Part shown: in pieces, positions 1 through 7,953 of the stretch
Layout: each line of letters opens with the position of its first letter
How positions within the stretch are numbered: position 1 is the stretch's first letter
Assembly (NCBI RefSeq): GCF_008692605.1
Contig: NZ_LFCT01000019.1
Coordinates: forward strand, 1 to 64,000
DNA from: Sphingobium estronivorans
GTDB lineage: Bacteria > Pseudomonadota > Alphaproteobacteria > Sphingomonadales > Sphingomonadaceae
Direction of reading: 5' to 3'
DNA length: 64,000 nucleotides
The notes under the pieces: model-generated
Database searches by the model: none
Told to the model about the DNA's origin: nothing
Seen by the model: the letters and a program-made list of their open reading frames with translations, nothing else
Program-made: the position numbers and the translations under genes

Positions 1-119
1 TCCAAGAAGGCGAGGCCACCTCAGTGTGGCAGCTGGCTGCTGTGCGCGAACCGATCATCAGAAAGCTGGCTTCGATGGCAGGCCAAGTCGATCCCAACGA
101 GCAAATGGTTAAGGATTAA
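1..119 (+). CDS. C-terminal end of an unidentified protein (cut by window edge)
   Basis: The frame beginning at base 3 is open from the window edge to a TAA at 117-119. The 38 visible residues include WQLAAVREPIIRKLASMAGQ and end in NEQMVKD. The composition (helical, mixed charge) looks protein-like and the other two frames do not. I do not recognise the family. It lies on the island side of the tRNA-fMet scar at 685, so it is probably cargo of an integrated element. Confidence 0.4.
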   Translation, partial: QEGEATSVWQLAAVREPIIRKLASMAGQVDPNEQMVKD

Positions 120-684
120 AGGACCATATCACGTTCGATGGCGTGACGGAGTTCTGTCGCTTGGCGATACCCATGGCTCTGGTGTATACTATTCCTTGGC
201 ACGTTGTTGGTTGGAAACTGGTGTTATTGGAGTCTTGCGATCTAAGGCAAAAGTCTACCGATCTTCGGTAATTTTTGTCTCGCGAACTCGGGTAATTGGA
301 ACCAGATTCAGTCAGAGTCTTGCGATCTCCGGAAAACGACAGTTTACATGGACAGTTTGGGTATAGGTATTAACATAATTCTTATTCACGCGCCTTTCTG
401 CGCGGAAATGGTGGGCCGCGGCAAGGCGCTTTCTCGCATTGTTCAAGGTGATCGCTGTTACGATGGCAAAGTTGTGATCAATCGCCAGTCGAGAAGTGGA
501 TTTTGTATATCATCGGATATCAAAAATCTCTCCTTGAACGGGTGGAGAGAAAATATTGACTTTTGTATCGTACGGTCCCATTTTGTCGTTAAGGGTCCAA
601 TATAGTTGTTATCTATTTTGTTGGTCTCGACATTTAATCTTGCTAAATTATTTTTAATATCCAGCGATGTGCGTGCGTTTTTGG
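120..684. other. Gene-free, AT-richer stretch at the end of a putative integrated element
   Basis: No frame here looks coding: the short open frames have random composition. The base composition is visibly lower in GC than the rest of the window. The stretch contains a 14-bp direct repeat (230-243 and 315-328) and ends at the tRNA-derived 19-mer. It resembles the non-coding terminus of an integrative element. Confidence 0.45.
230..328. repeat. 14-bp direct repeat pair GAGTCTTGCGATCT
   Basis: The word GAGTCTTGCGATCT occurs at 230-243 and again at 315-328, a period of 85 bp. Direct repeats near an att core can be arm-type recombinase binding sites. That role is inferred from position only. Confidence 0.4.
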
Positions 685-703
685 AATCCTGCCCCCGCAA
701 CCA
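685..703 (+). other. tRNA-fMet 3'-end fragment (probable attachment-site scar)
   Basis: The 19-mer AATCCTGCCCCCGCAACCA matches the 3' end of an initiator tRNA: end of the T loop, T-stem strand CCTGC, acceptor strand CCCCGCA and ACCA. No tRNA body precedes it. A factor-independent terminator follows about 40 nt later, as after a normal tRNA gene. Integrases that target tRNA 3' ends leave such a copy at the distal junction. This places the chromosome to the right and the element to the left, with the complete tRNA expected off-window. Confidence 0.6.
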
Positions 704-742
704 TCGGTAATTGCGACAGATCACCAGAGGTCGCAACGCGCC

Positions 743-2306
743 TCAAGCCCGCCTTCCCGGCGGGCTTTTTCCTGTGTACAGTGATCGACAATGTGCCGCC
801 AGATCACCCCGCACGTCGATCTTCAGCTCACCCTCTTCGGGACTCAGGATGATCTCCTGCACCAAAGAGCGGATGACCTCCGCAGCTTCCAGCCGCTTTG
901 CTTCACAATCCTCCTGTAGGGCCTGATACAACTCGTCCAACTGCTGGCGATAATGATGCGCCATGTTGGAATGGAGCAGCGGCGGCGGCTCGTCGGCAGC
1001 AGCCAACATCTGTTCCAGTTCCTTCTTGCGCGTCTCCATCGCGACCATCCTGGCATTGATCTTGTCAGCGGCGCCGCCCCGGAGGATCAGATTCAGCAGA
1101 ATGTCCAGATCCCCGTCGATCGATGCTCGGCCTTCCATCCGCAGACGATTCATCTCGCGCGTGAACTCGTCGCAAAAGTCCTTGAACAACGACGGATCCA
1201 TCAGATGGTGGCGCAGGGCATGCAAAACACGTTCTTCCAAACGATCGCGCCGGATATTCACTCTATTGCCGCACGTTCCTTTGTTACGCGCGGCCGCACA
1301 GCCGAAAGACGTGGCCGAGATCATCGTGTAGCGTGCCCCACAGTGCCCGTACTTGACCAAGCCAGACAGAAGGAAGCGTTGTCTTTTACTGCGATTGAGT
1401 TCGTCGGAGACGTCCCGCTTCGCGACGCCGCTGAAGCGTAAAGCGCTCTGACGCTCTTTCACTGCCTGCCAGAGAGCGTCATCGACGATCCGCAGTTCGG
1501 GCACGTCTTGCGTGATCCATTCGGGATCCGGGTTCAGTCGGGACTGGCGTTTTCCCGTGTCCGGGTTCTTGAGATAGGTCAGCCGGTTCCAGATCAGCTT
1601 GCCGATATACATCTCATTGTTGAGGATACCGGTTCCGCGTTTGGGATTGCCGTTGATCGTGCTGACACCCCAGTCCCGCGCGTGGGAGCGGCTATCCCTT
1701 CCTTGTTGAGTTCGGCCGCGATTCGCTGGCCTGACTTGCCGGCGGCATAGTCCCGGAAAATGCGGCAGACGACATCGGCCTGGAACGAATTGATCGCACG
1801 CTCGCCGCGCACCAGTTTGCCATTGCCATCCAGCTTGCGAACAACATCATAGCCGTAGCTGTTGCCGCCACCGGACTTGCCGTTTTCCACCCGGCCCCGC
1901 AGTCCGCGCCGGACCTTGTCGGCAAGGTCCTTCAGGAAAAGCGCATTCATCGTGCCCTTGAGGCCGACATGGAGAGGGGTGATCTCGCCTTCCGAGAGGG
2001 TCACGATCTTGATGCCGGCAAAGACCATCCGCTTGAACAGCCCGGCAATATCCTCCTGATCGCGGGACAGGCGATCCATCGCTTCCGCTAGCAATATCTG
2101 AAATCGGCCGCTATGCGCGTCCGAAATCAATGTCTAGATAGCTGGCCTTAACAGGAGGGAGGCGGCTGAAATCGCGTGGTCGCTATATTCCTCGCTAATC
2201 TGCCAGCCTGTTTCTCGGCATGAAGGCGGCAAACGCGGAATTGATCTTCAATCGATGCGTCCCGCTGATTATCCGAGGAATAACGGGCATAAACTGCGAC
2301 CTTCAC
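743..2306 (-). pseudogene. Large serine recombinase (resolvase/invertase family), multiply disabled
   Basis: A GTG start at 2306 behind a GGAGG box opens a resolvase N-terminus (VAVYARYSSDNQRDASIEDQ) with the catalytic Ser in the YARYSSDNQ motif. The reading frame is lost near 2207 (one base missing after AEKQ). In the restored frame a TAG stop lies at 2134-2136. The middle part (AMDRLSRDQEDIAGLFKRM, recombinase domain SYGYDVVRK) shifts frame again near 1670-1690 before RDWGVST-like sequence resumes as MYIGKLIWNRLTY. The zinc-ribbon motif reads YGHCG where the family has CGHCG, so one metal Cys is lost. Intact relatives are about 500-550 aa. The protein is surely non-functional. It probably once mobilised a neighbouring element. 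Confidence 0.85.
745..770 (+). terminator. Rho-independent terminator downstream of the tRNA fragment
   Basis: A 9-bp stem AAGCCCGCC / GGCGGGCTT with loop TTCCC runs into a T tract ending at 770, oriented for + strand transcripts. It is the kind of terminator expected behind a tRNA gene. The minus-strand recombinase pseudogene reads through it to encode its last residues (PPGRRA), suggesting its natural 3' end has been replaced. Confidence 0.65.
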
Positions 2307-2322
2307 CAAGCAGCCTCCTGCA

Positions 2323-2502
2323 TCAGGAGCGGGGCGTGCTGCGGTCCTCCAACATTGTGCGATAGGCCTTTCGCGCGGCACGGCGGGCGAGCAGATGTAC
2401 CAATGCAACAAGGCGCTTATCGCGAGCCGCATCCAGGACGGTCAGATCGAGCACGGCCTCATCGGCCGAGTTTGACTGCCTGGGATGCTTGCACCTGCGC
2501 AT
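2323..2502 (-). CDS. Small hypothetical protein, companion of the serine recombinase
   Basis: This 59-aa frame starts at ATG 2502, preceded by GAGGTG five bases upstream, and stops 16 nt before the recombinase start. It is very basic, and its only recognisable feature is an amphipathic helix in its second half (VALVHLLARRAARKAY). Short genes of this type often sit directly upstream of alphaproteobacterial large serine recombinases, which supports its reality. Its function is unknown. The partner recombinase is dead, so this may be a relic. Confidence 0.45.
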   Translation of the reverse strand: MRRCKHPRQSNSADEAVLDLTVLDAARDKRLVALVHLLARRAARKAYRTMLEDRSTPRS

Positions 2503-2990
2503 GTTCACCTCTTCCGGGCCGCAGCGCAAGGGCATATTCGCTGCACCCGGTCCTTGATATATCCCGCGCGGACGGTTCATGTCACCCGTTCAGATCGGAG
2601 CAGATCGGCCTGATGGGGGCCAAAGCGGCGCCCGTGACCAACTTCCGACGGCGCGCCCAGTCTTAGACCCTCCGGCTTATCGCGGCGGCCTCCACCATCG
2701 ACCCTTAGCCGCCATTCAACTGTCGATTTCCGCTATCCAAGTGCGGGCGGGTAGCTTTTCCATTCCCACCCGCGGCTGAGTGTATTGTTCGCTGATCTAA
2801 CAAGTGCCCAATAGTGGATTCCGACCGGAAGGTAGGTCCAAGTAAAGCAGCGCGGCGCCAAGGCGCCCGCCTTGCCAATCGCACCATTCTTCTCGACGCT
2901 GGCAATCTCTCCCCGCGGTAGCGCCAACCCTGACCACTGGCGAGCCGTTGAGGTACCCTGTTTACCAGTAACATCTGAATGCAAGCCAAT

Positions 2991-3134
2991 TCATCGATGC
3001 CTACTGAACAGCGCCTTCCCTAATACTAAGATCGGGGTTGTCTTGCCAACAGTGCTTAGCACCTCTCCCCTTCGTGTCTTTTTATCCTGATCGTAATGCC
3101 ACTTGATGGCGAAGAACATGCCTACGCCGAGCAT
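2991..3134 (-). CDS. Possible 47-aa membrane-type peptide or gene fragment
   Basis: ATG 3134 opens a 47-aa frame with one hydrophobic stretch (MLGVGMFFAIKW) followed by a basic tail ending ALFSRHR. The hydrophobic reading continues upstream of this ATG to a stop, with no better start. There is no clear ribosome binding site. It could be a relic of a longer membrane protein. Low confidence. Confidence 0.2.
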   Translation of the reverse strand: MLGVGMFFAIKWHYDQDKKTRRGEVLSTVGKTTPILVLGKALFSRHR

Positions 3135-3299
3135 AACAATCTTGAATGTTATGAAAACAACAGGACCAATCCATTGACTTTAACAAACCTAGTATAATGA
3201 TGAAATATATATATTATTATTTTTCGTCATGCCTCGAATTTATTTTACCATATGCCAAGGAAGCGGCGATGGGAATTGGACACCGAGACGCTTGTCGAA

Positions 3300-3317
3300 G
3301 AATTTTTCGAAAAATTC
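3300..3317. repeat. 18-bp perfect palindrome GAATTTTTCGAAAAATTC
   Basis: A perfect dyad lies about 105 bp beyond the 3' end of the leftward catabolic operon. It lacks a GC-rich stem and T tract, so it is a poor terminator. It could be a protein-binding site. No role can be assigned. Confidence 0.35.
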
Positions 3318-3421
3318 GAGTCCAGATCAAAGAGGCAGAACATGCGCCGCCTTCAGTTGCATCGGTATGGAGGCGGCGGATGTTTATTGCCCACGCAGGC
3401 GATTGGGTCTTTCCCGGCCGA

Positions 3422-4531
3422 TTATCCGAGAGGCTCGGCATCGGCAGGAGTGAGGGTGGCGGGGCGCGCCACCAAAGCGCCGTCAAAGGCGATCGGCAAG
3501 GCGGGTAGCTGGGTTTCGCGGCCGTCGGGTAATGTCACCTGCTCCAACAGGCCGATGGCCTGCAGGTGCGGATCATCGAACATTTCCTCGGGCTTGCCGA
3601 TTGGGGCGAAGGGGATGCCGGTGCCTTCCAGCCGTTCGAGAATTTCGGCGCGGGTGAAATTCGCGATCAGGGTGCGGATCTGCGGCAGGATCCGGTCTCG
3701 CTGGAGAACGCGCTCATTGTTCCGGCGCAGGCTTTCATCGGCCCAAAGATCGTCAAGTTTGAAAAGCTGGCAGAATTTCGCCCACAGCGCGTCGGTGACG
3801 ACGCCGATAAATATCGGATCGTCCCTGGTTTCAAATACATCGTAGATCGCCCAAGCGGAGATGCGGGCGGGCATGGGGCTGGCGGTCTTTCCGGTCACGG
3901 CAAGCTGTGCCATATGTTGTCCGACCAGATAGACCGTCGTTTCGAACAGCGACGTCTGAATGAGCCGACCCTTGCCGGTGCGGTGCCGTTCTTCAAGCGC
4001 GGCCAGGACCCCGATCACGCCGAACATGCCGCCGGCCACGTCGATTACGCTGGTCCCCGCCCGCAGCGGGCGTCCCGGCGGGCCGGTCATATAGGCAAGG
4101 CCGCCCATCATCTGCGCCACTTCATCGAGCGCGGTGCGATTTTCATAGGGGCCGGGCAGGAAGCCCTTGGCGGAACAATAGATGAGGCGCGGGTTGAGTT
4201 CGGCAAGCGCGTCATAGCCAAGGCCGAGCTTGTCGAGGGCGCCCGGACGGAAATTTTCGATCAAAATGTCTGCGCCAGCCGCCATCGCCTTCGCTTGAGC
4301 CATGCCCTCGGGCGATTTTAGGTCGAGGGAAACGCTCTGCTTGTGACGATTATACATGGGGAAATAGCCCGCGCCAGAACCCAGCAGCGTCCGCGTCTTG
4401 TCCCCTTCGAGCGGTTCGACCCGCACGACCTCTGCCCCCAGCGCGGCGAAGATCGCGCCTGCTGCCGGACCCATCACCATATGGGTGAATTCGACGACCT
4501 TCAGGCCAGCGAGAGGCGCAGGCGCGGTCAT
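3422..4531 (-). CDS. Family III CoA-transferase (CaiB/BaiF type)
   Basis: This 369-aa protein moves CoA between an acyl-CoA and a carboxylic acid. The N-terminal MTAPAPLAGLKVVEFTHMVM stretch and the GAEVVRVEPLEGD motif (33-44) are typical of the family. The aligned catalytic Asp is D136 in ALDEVAQ, at the position of Asp169 in formyl-CoA transferase. It is the last gene of the leftward operon, with its ATG overlapping the stop of the lyase gene (ATGA). Next to an HMG-CoA-lyase-like enzyme and a LeuCD hydratase, a likely job is making the CoA ester of a substituted malate before cleavage. The actual acid is inferred, not known. Confidence 0.88.
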   Translation of the reverse strand: MTAPAPLAGLKVVEFTHMVMGPAAGAIFAALGAEVVRVEPLEGDKTRTLLGSGAGYFPMYNRHKQSVSLDLKSPEGMAQAKAMAAGADILIENFRPGALDKLGLGYDALAELNPRLIYCSAKGFLPGPYENRTALDEVAQMMGGLAYMTGPPGRPLRAGTSVIDVAGGMFGVIGVLAALEERHRTGKGRLIQTSLFETTVYLVGQHMAQLAVTGKTASPMPARISAWAIYDVFETRDDPIFIGVVTDALWAKFCQLFKLDDLWADESLRRNNERVLQRDRILPQIRTLIANFTRAEILERLEGTGIPFAPIGKPEEMFDDPHLQAIGLLEQVTLPDGRETQLPALPIAFDGALVARPATLTPADAEPLG

Positions 4532-5457
4532 GCTGCCACCTGCGCGAAGCCGAGCGGCAGGCCCGCATCCGGAATGAAGCCGTAAAGGGGTTCGCCGGAC
4601 AGCGCTTCAGCGATGATACTGCGTACTTTCATCAGTTTTTCGAGGTCGACCCCCGTTTGGCACCCCATGGCTTCCAGCATGAATATCAAATCCTCTGTAA
4701 CGATATTGCCCGATGCGCCCGGCGCGAAAGGACAACCGCCCAACCCGCCCAGCGACGCGTCGAGCGTGGTGATGCCTTCCTCCAGCCCGGCGAGAGCGTT
4801 GGCGAGCCCAAGACCCCGCGTGTTGTGGAGGTGCAGCGTGTTGAGCCGGTCGGCGCCGACCTCCCCCTTGACGCGGCGGACGAGGCGTTTGACCTGGGCG
4901 GGATTGGCATAGCCGGTGGTATCGGACAGGCCGACTTCCGCCGCGCCCGCCTCCATGGCCGCGGCGGCGAGGCGGACGACATTATCCTCGTCTACCGGCC
5001 CCTCGATGGTGCAGCCGAAGGCGGTGGCGAGGCCGACCTCGAAATGGGGGCGCATCGCTTGCGGCTGCGCGGTGACCAGTTCGGCAATGGCGCGGATTTC
5101 GGCGAGGACGACGGTATGGTCCTTGCGGACATTTTTCAGGCTGTGCGTTTCGGACATCGAAAAGGGCAGCGACATTTTCTGGCTGCCTGCCGCTATAGCC
5201 CGCTCAGCGCCCTTGAAATTGGGGACGAGCACGGCGACCGCTAGGCCCTCTATGCCCTTTGCGAAGGCGACCAGTTCGGCTGTATCGGCCATCTGGGGCA
5301 AGAGCGATGGCGGGACGAAACTGCCCACTTCGATCTCCGGCACGCCGGCGGCCGCTTCAGCGGCGATCCATGCCTTCTTCGCTTCGAGCGGCATGACCCG
5401 GCTGATGTTCTGCAATCCGTCGCGCGGGCCGACTTCGCTGATGTGGATGCGCGTCAT
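4528..5457 (-). CDS. Hydroxymethylglutaryl-CoA lyase family protein
   Basis: This 309-aa DRE-TIM barrel enzyme of the HMGL class cleaves a 3-hydroxy-3-alkyl acyl-CoA. The sequence has VGPRDGLQN (9-17) with the conserved Arg-Asp pair, the metal-binding HLH (H209, H211) in HLHNTRG, and the active-site loop GGLGGCPFAPGASGN with Cys242. These are all HMG-CoA lyase hallmarks. It overlaps leuD upstream and the CoA-transferase downstream by 4 nt each. The context suggests a citramalyl-CoA or alkylmalyl-CoA type substrate rather than HMG-CoA from leucine, but that is inference. Confidence 0.88.
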   Translation of the reverse strand: MTRIHISEVGPRDGLQNISRVMPLEAKKAWIAAEAAAGVPEIEVGSFVPPSLLPQMADTAELVAFAKGIEGLAVAVLVPNFKGAERAIAAGSQKMSLPFSMSETHSLKNVRKDHTVVLAEIRAIAELVTAQPQAMRPHFEVGLATAFGCTIEGPVDEDNVVRLAAAAMEAGAAEVGLSDTTGYANPAQVKRLVRRVKGEVGADRLNTLHLHNTRGLGLANALAGLEEGITTLDASLGGLGGCPFAPGASGNIVTEDLIFMLEAMGCQTGVDLEKLMKVRSIIAEALSGEPLYGFIPDAGLPLGFAQVAA

Positions 5458-6068
5458 GCAATATCTCCGAGGTAGATCCAGGGGCGCGCGACCTTGTCCG
5501 CCGTCTGGAAGGCGGCAATGTCCGCCCGGTTTTTAAGGGTGAGCTCGATCGGGTCGAGGCCTTCGAACAGCATGGCCTTGGCTTCCGCGCCGATCTCGAA
5601 CAACCACTGCGATCCGTCCCGAACGGCTACGGTCTGTGCCGCCAGATCGATCGTCACAGGTCCGCCGTCATTGCCGATCGCGGCGATAGCGTCATCGTTG
5701 AGTACGACCGGAACGATGCCGTTGCGCGTGCAGTTCCCCGCGAAGATCGGTGCGAAACTAGGCGCGATGACCGCGCGAATGCCATATTCGGCCAGCGCCC
5801 AGACCGCATGTTCGCGGCTTGACCCGCAACCGAAATTGCGGCCGCCCAGCAGGATTTCCGCCTTCGCAAAAGCAGTCTGGTTGAGCACGAATTGCGGATC
5901 GGGATCGCGAGCGCTCGGCGTCAAATAGCGCCATGGCGCGAAAAGCCCGTCGGCGAGGCCAGTCTTGCCGGTGCTTTTCATCTCGCGCGATGGGATGATC
6001 GCGTCAGTGTCGATATTGTCGCGGATCAGCGGCGCGGCCACGGCGGTGAGCGTGGTGAAAGGTTTCAT
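5454..6068 (-). CDS. leuD: 3-isopropylmalate dehydratase small subunit-like (LeuD family)
   Basis: This 204-aa swivel-domain subunit of an aconitase-type hydro-lyase pairs with the large subunit encoded just upstream (4-nt overlap). It shows DNIDTDAIIP (17-26) and GCGSSREHA (80-88), the family signature. Its position inside a CoA-transferase/lyase operon argues against leucine biosynthesis. LeuCD homologues acting on citraconate, maleate or 2,3-dimethylmaleate are established, and one of these reactions is the more likely role here. Confidence 0.88.
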   Translation of the reverse strand: MKPFTTLTAVAAPLIRDNIDTDAIIPSREMKSTGKTGLADGLFAPWRYLTPSARDPDPQFVLNQTAFAKAEILLGGRNFGCGSSREHAVWALAEYGIRAVIAPSFAPIFAGNCTRNGIVPVVLNDDAIAAIGNDGGPVTIDLAAQTVAVRDGSQWLFEIGAEAKAMLFEGLDPIELTLKNRADIAAFQTADKVARPWIYLGDIA

Positions 6069-7447
6069 GCCGCCATCTCCCGCGGGTCGGCGATATGTCC
6101 GGCGATGGCGCTGGCGGCGACGGTTTCCGGGCTGGCGATGTGGGTGCGGATATTCGGTCCCTGACGCCCTTCGAAATTGCGGTTGGTGGAGGAAATGACC
6201 CGCGATCCCGCCGGAAAGCTCTCTCCGCCCGCATAGAAGCACATGGAACAGCCGCTCATGCGCCATTCGAAACCGGCTTGCGTGAAGATGCAGTCCAGCC
6301 CTTCCGCCTCGGCGGCGCGGCGCACCGCCATGGAGCCGGGCACGACCAGCGCCTTGATGCCCGGCGCGACATGGCGTCCTTTCAGCAGCGCGGCGGCACG
6401 GCGAAGATCGGACAGGCGGCCGTTGGTGCAGCTGCCGATGAAGGCGGCGTCGATCGGCAGGCCTATCAGTTTCTGGCCGGGTTCGACGCCCATATAGGTG
6501 ACCGGCCGTTCGGGCGGATCGGCGGGGACGGTGCCGGATATGCCGATGCTATGTTCGGGCGAGGTCCCCCAACTGATCATCGGTTGGATCGCCGAAGTGT
6601 CGATATCGATCTCTATGTCGAACCGCGCGCCCTCATCGGAGGGGAGTGTCTGCCAGTCCGCGACCGCTTGGTCGAACATCGCGTCGCGGGGGGCATAGGG
6701 GCGGCCGCGAAGCCAGTCATAGGTCTTCTCGTCGGGCGCAATCATGCCGGTCATGGCGGAAAATTCGGTCGCCATGTTGCAAAGCGTCATGCGTCCCTCC
6801 ATGTCCAGGGCGCGTATCGCGTCCCCGGCGAATTCGACGGCATAGCCCTTGCCGCCGCCAGCGCCATGGCGTGCGATCAGCGTCAGGATTATGTCCTTGG
6901 GCGTGACGCCCGGCGCCAGCGTGCCGGTGAAGGTGACGCGCATGGTTTTCGGACGGGTCAGGCGCAGCGTGCCGGTCGCCATGGAATGTTCGGCTTCGGA
7001 CGAACCGATGCCCCATGCTAGCGCGCCGAACGCGCCCTGTGTGCATGTGTGGCTGTCGGGCGCGATAAGCGTGCAGCCGGGCAGCACGATGCCCAGTTCG
7101 GGCGAGATGACATGGACGATGCCCTGATCCGGATCGGTCACGTCGAACAGGGTGATGCCCGCGTCCCTGGCGGCTGCGCGCGTTTCGGTGATGAAGGCCT
7201 GTCCGCCGGGCATCAATGTCTGGTCGCCCCGGCCCGGCCGGGTATCGACGATATGGTCCATTACGCAAAAAACGCGCGACGGATCGGCAACCGGGCGCCC
7301 TGCTGCCTTCAGGCTGTTGAGGGCAGCAGCGCCGGTCCGTTCGTGCAGGAATATCCGGTCGATCGCCAGTAGCTCCGCGCCACCGGCGAGACCGGCAACG
7401 ACGTGCCGGTCCCAGATTTTTCCGAACAGGGTCTGTGGATCAGACAG
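6065..7447 (-). CDS. leuC: 3-isopropylmalate dehydratase large subunit-like (LeuC family), CTG start
   Basis: This 460-aa [4Fe-4S] hydro-lyase subunit has cluster ligands C340 (FIGSCTNGR), C400 and C403 (GCSMC), spaced as in E. coli LeuC. No ATG, GTG or TTG exists in frame near the family's usual start. The only fitting initiation is CTG at 7447, six bases after a GGAGG box (7454-7458). It gives (M)SDPQTLFGKIWDRHVV, which aligns well with known LeuC N-termini. In-frame ATGs further upstream (7582, 7576, 7534) would add 29 to 45 unrelated residues. The start overlaps the last codons of the preceding gene. It forms a heterodimer with the LeuD-like subunit. Confidence 0.88.
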   Translation of the reverse strand: MSDPQTLFGKIWDRHVVAGLAGGAELLAIDRIFLHERTGAAALNSLKAAGRPVADPSRVFCVMDHIVDTRPGRGDQTLMPGGQAFITETRAAARDAGITLFDVTDPDQGIVHVISPELGIVLPGCTLIAPDSHTCTQGAFGALAWGIGSSEAEHSMATGTLRLTRPKTMRVTFTGTLAPGVTPKDIILTLIARHGAGGGKGYAVEFAGDAIRALDMEGRMTLCNMATEFSAMTGMIAPDEKTYDWLRGRPYAPRDAMFDQAVADWQTLPSDEGARFDIEIDIDTSAIQPMISWGTSPEHSIGISGTVPADPPERPVTYMGVEPGQKLIGLPIDAAFIGSCTNGRLSDLRRAAALLKGRHVAPGIKALVVPGSMAVRRAAEAEGLDCIFTQAGFEWRMSGCSMCFYAGGESFPAGSRVISSTNRNFEGRQGPNIRTHIASPETVAASAIAGHIADPREMAA

Positions 7448-7940
7448 CGTCAGCCTCCATTTTCTTTTCCACCGCCGCCCAGTCCCGGCTGACCAGCTTT
7501 TCCTGGATCGCGGTGCGGGTTTCCAGCAGGCCATTGCGGATCCAGTGCCAGGTGCGGCAGCGTGTCTGGCCGTCATCCGCAAGCTGGATCATCTCGTAGA
7601 GATAGAGGCTGGGATCGCCCTGACGCTGCCAGTAGAGCATGACGGTGCGGTTATATTCGTCAAGCCCGACCTCGGCAGCCCAGCCCTGGATCAGCTCATT
7701 GTCCCACCAGATGCGCTTGTCGCGATAGGCGGCGGGGAAATCGCGGATTTCGGTGCGGCCATCGTCCCACAGATAATGATTGCTCTGGTGATAGGGGAAT
7801 TGGCCCCCTTCAGGGAAACGGCAGAACAGGCGCGACTTGTGCTCGTCGATCTTCTCGCCGGCCGCGTTATAATAGGTGTAGACCCCGTCCCACACGCCCT
7901 CATGACGCGCGAGCAGTGGCATGTCTTCGCGAATTCCCAT
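7440..7940 (-). CDS. DUF3598-like (lipocalin-type) protein, copy 1
   Basis: This 166-aa soluble protein is rich in Trp and Tyr with alternating beta-strand patterns. Motifs include GVWDG (15-19), HKSRLFCR, NELIQG, NRTVM, YEMIQL, RTWHW and VSRDW. The same motif order recurs in the protein at 47781-48305, so the two are paralogues. The pattern resembles DUF3598/lipocalin-like beta-barrels, but I am not certain of the family name. It sits between the tandem hydrolase and leuC, with SD AGGGAG before ATG 7940. The role is unknown; binding or presenting a small ligand is a guess. Confidence 0.75.
   Translation of the reverse strand: MGIREDMPLLARHEGVWDGVYTYYNAAGEKIDEHKSRLFCRFPEGGQFPYHQSNHYLWDDGRTEIRDFPAAYRDKRIWWDNELIQGWAAEVGLDEYNRTVMLYWQRQGDPSLYLYEMIQLADDGQTRCRTWHWIRNGLLETRTAIQEKLVSRDWAAVEKKMEADAV
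7454..7458 (-). promoter_or_regulatory. Ribosome binding site deciding a CTG start for leuC
   Basis: GGAGG on the minus strand lies inside the 3' end of the upstream gene, exactly 6 nt before CTG at 7445-7447. It is the only strong Shine-Dalgarno box in the junction and supports initiation at CTG. Confidence 0.6.
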
Positions 7941-7953
7941 TGGATGCTCCCTT

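Larger units (their letters stand above)
2503..3421. other. Intergenic region with no convincing gene
   Basis: Between the recombinase companion and the first catabolic gene I see only short frames of unnatural composition, the possible 47-aa frame at 2991-3134, an AT-rich patch around 3190-3240 and the palindrome at 3300-3317. It is probably a decayed boundary between the integration scar and the catabolic cluster. Confidence 0.5.

Noticed and set aside
348-736. Short frames on both strands left of the tRNA scar
   Set aside because: No ribosome binding sites, no motifs, and they overlap each other; the region looks non-coding.
2705-2989. Two overlapping minus-strand frames of 83-94 aa in the gap before the catabolic cluster
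   Set aside because: Neither frame shows recognisable motifs or a plausible start, and composition is unnatural; possibly decayed sequence but not supportable as a gene.
3174-3198. TTGACT followed by TATAAT resembling a promoter
   Set aside because: The spacer is only 13 nt and no credible gene lies downstream.
6065-6068. LeuCD taken as the leucine-biosynthesis enzyme
   Set aside because: The operon contains CoA-transferase and HMGL-like lyase genes and no leuA or leuB, so a catabolic hydratase is more likely; the symbol is kept only for the family.
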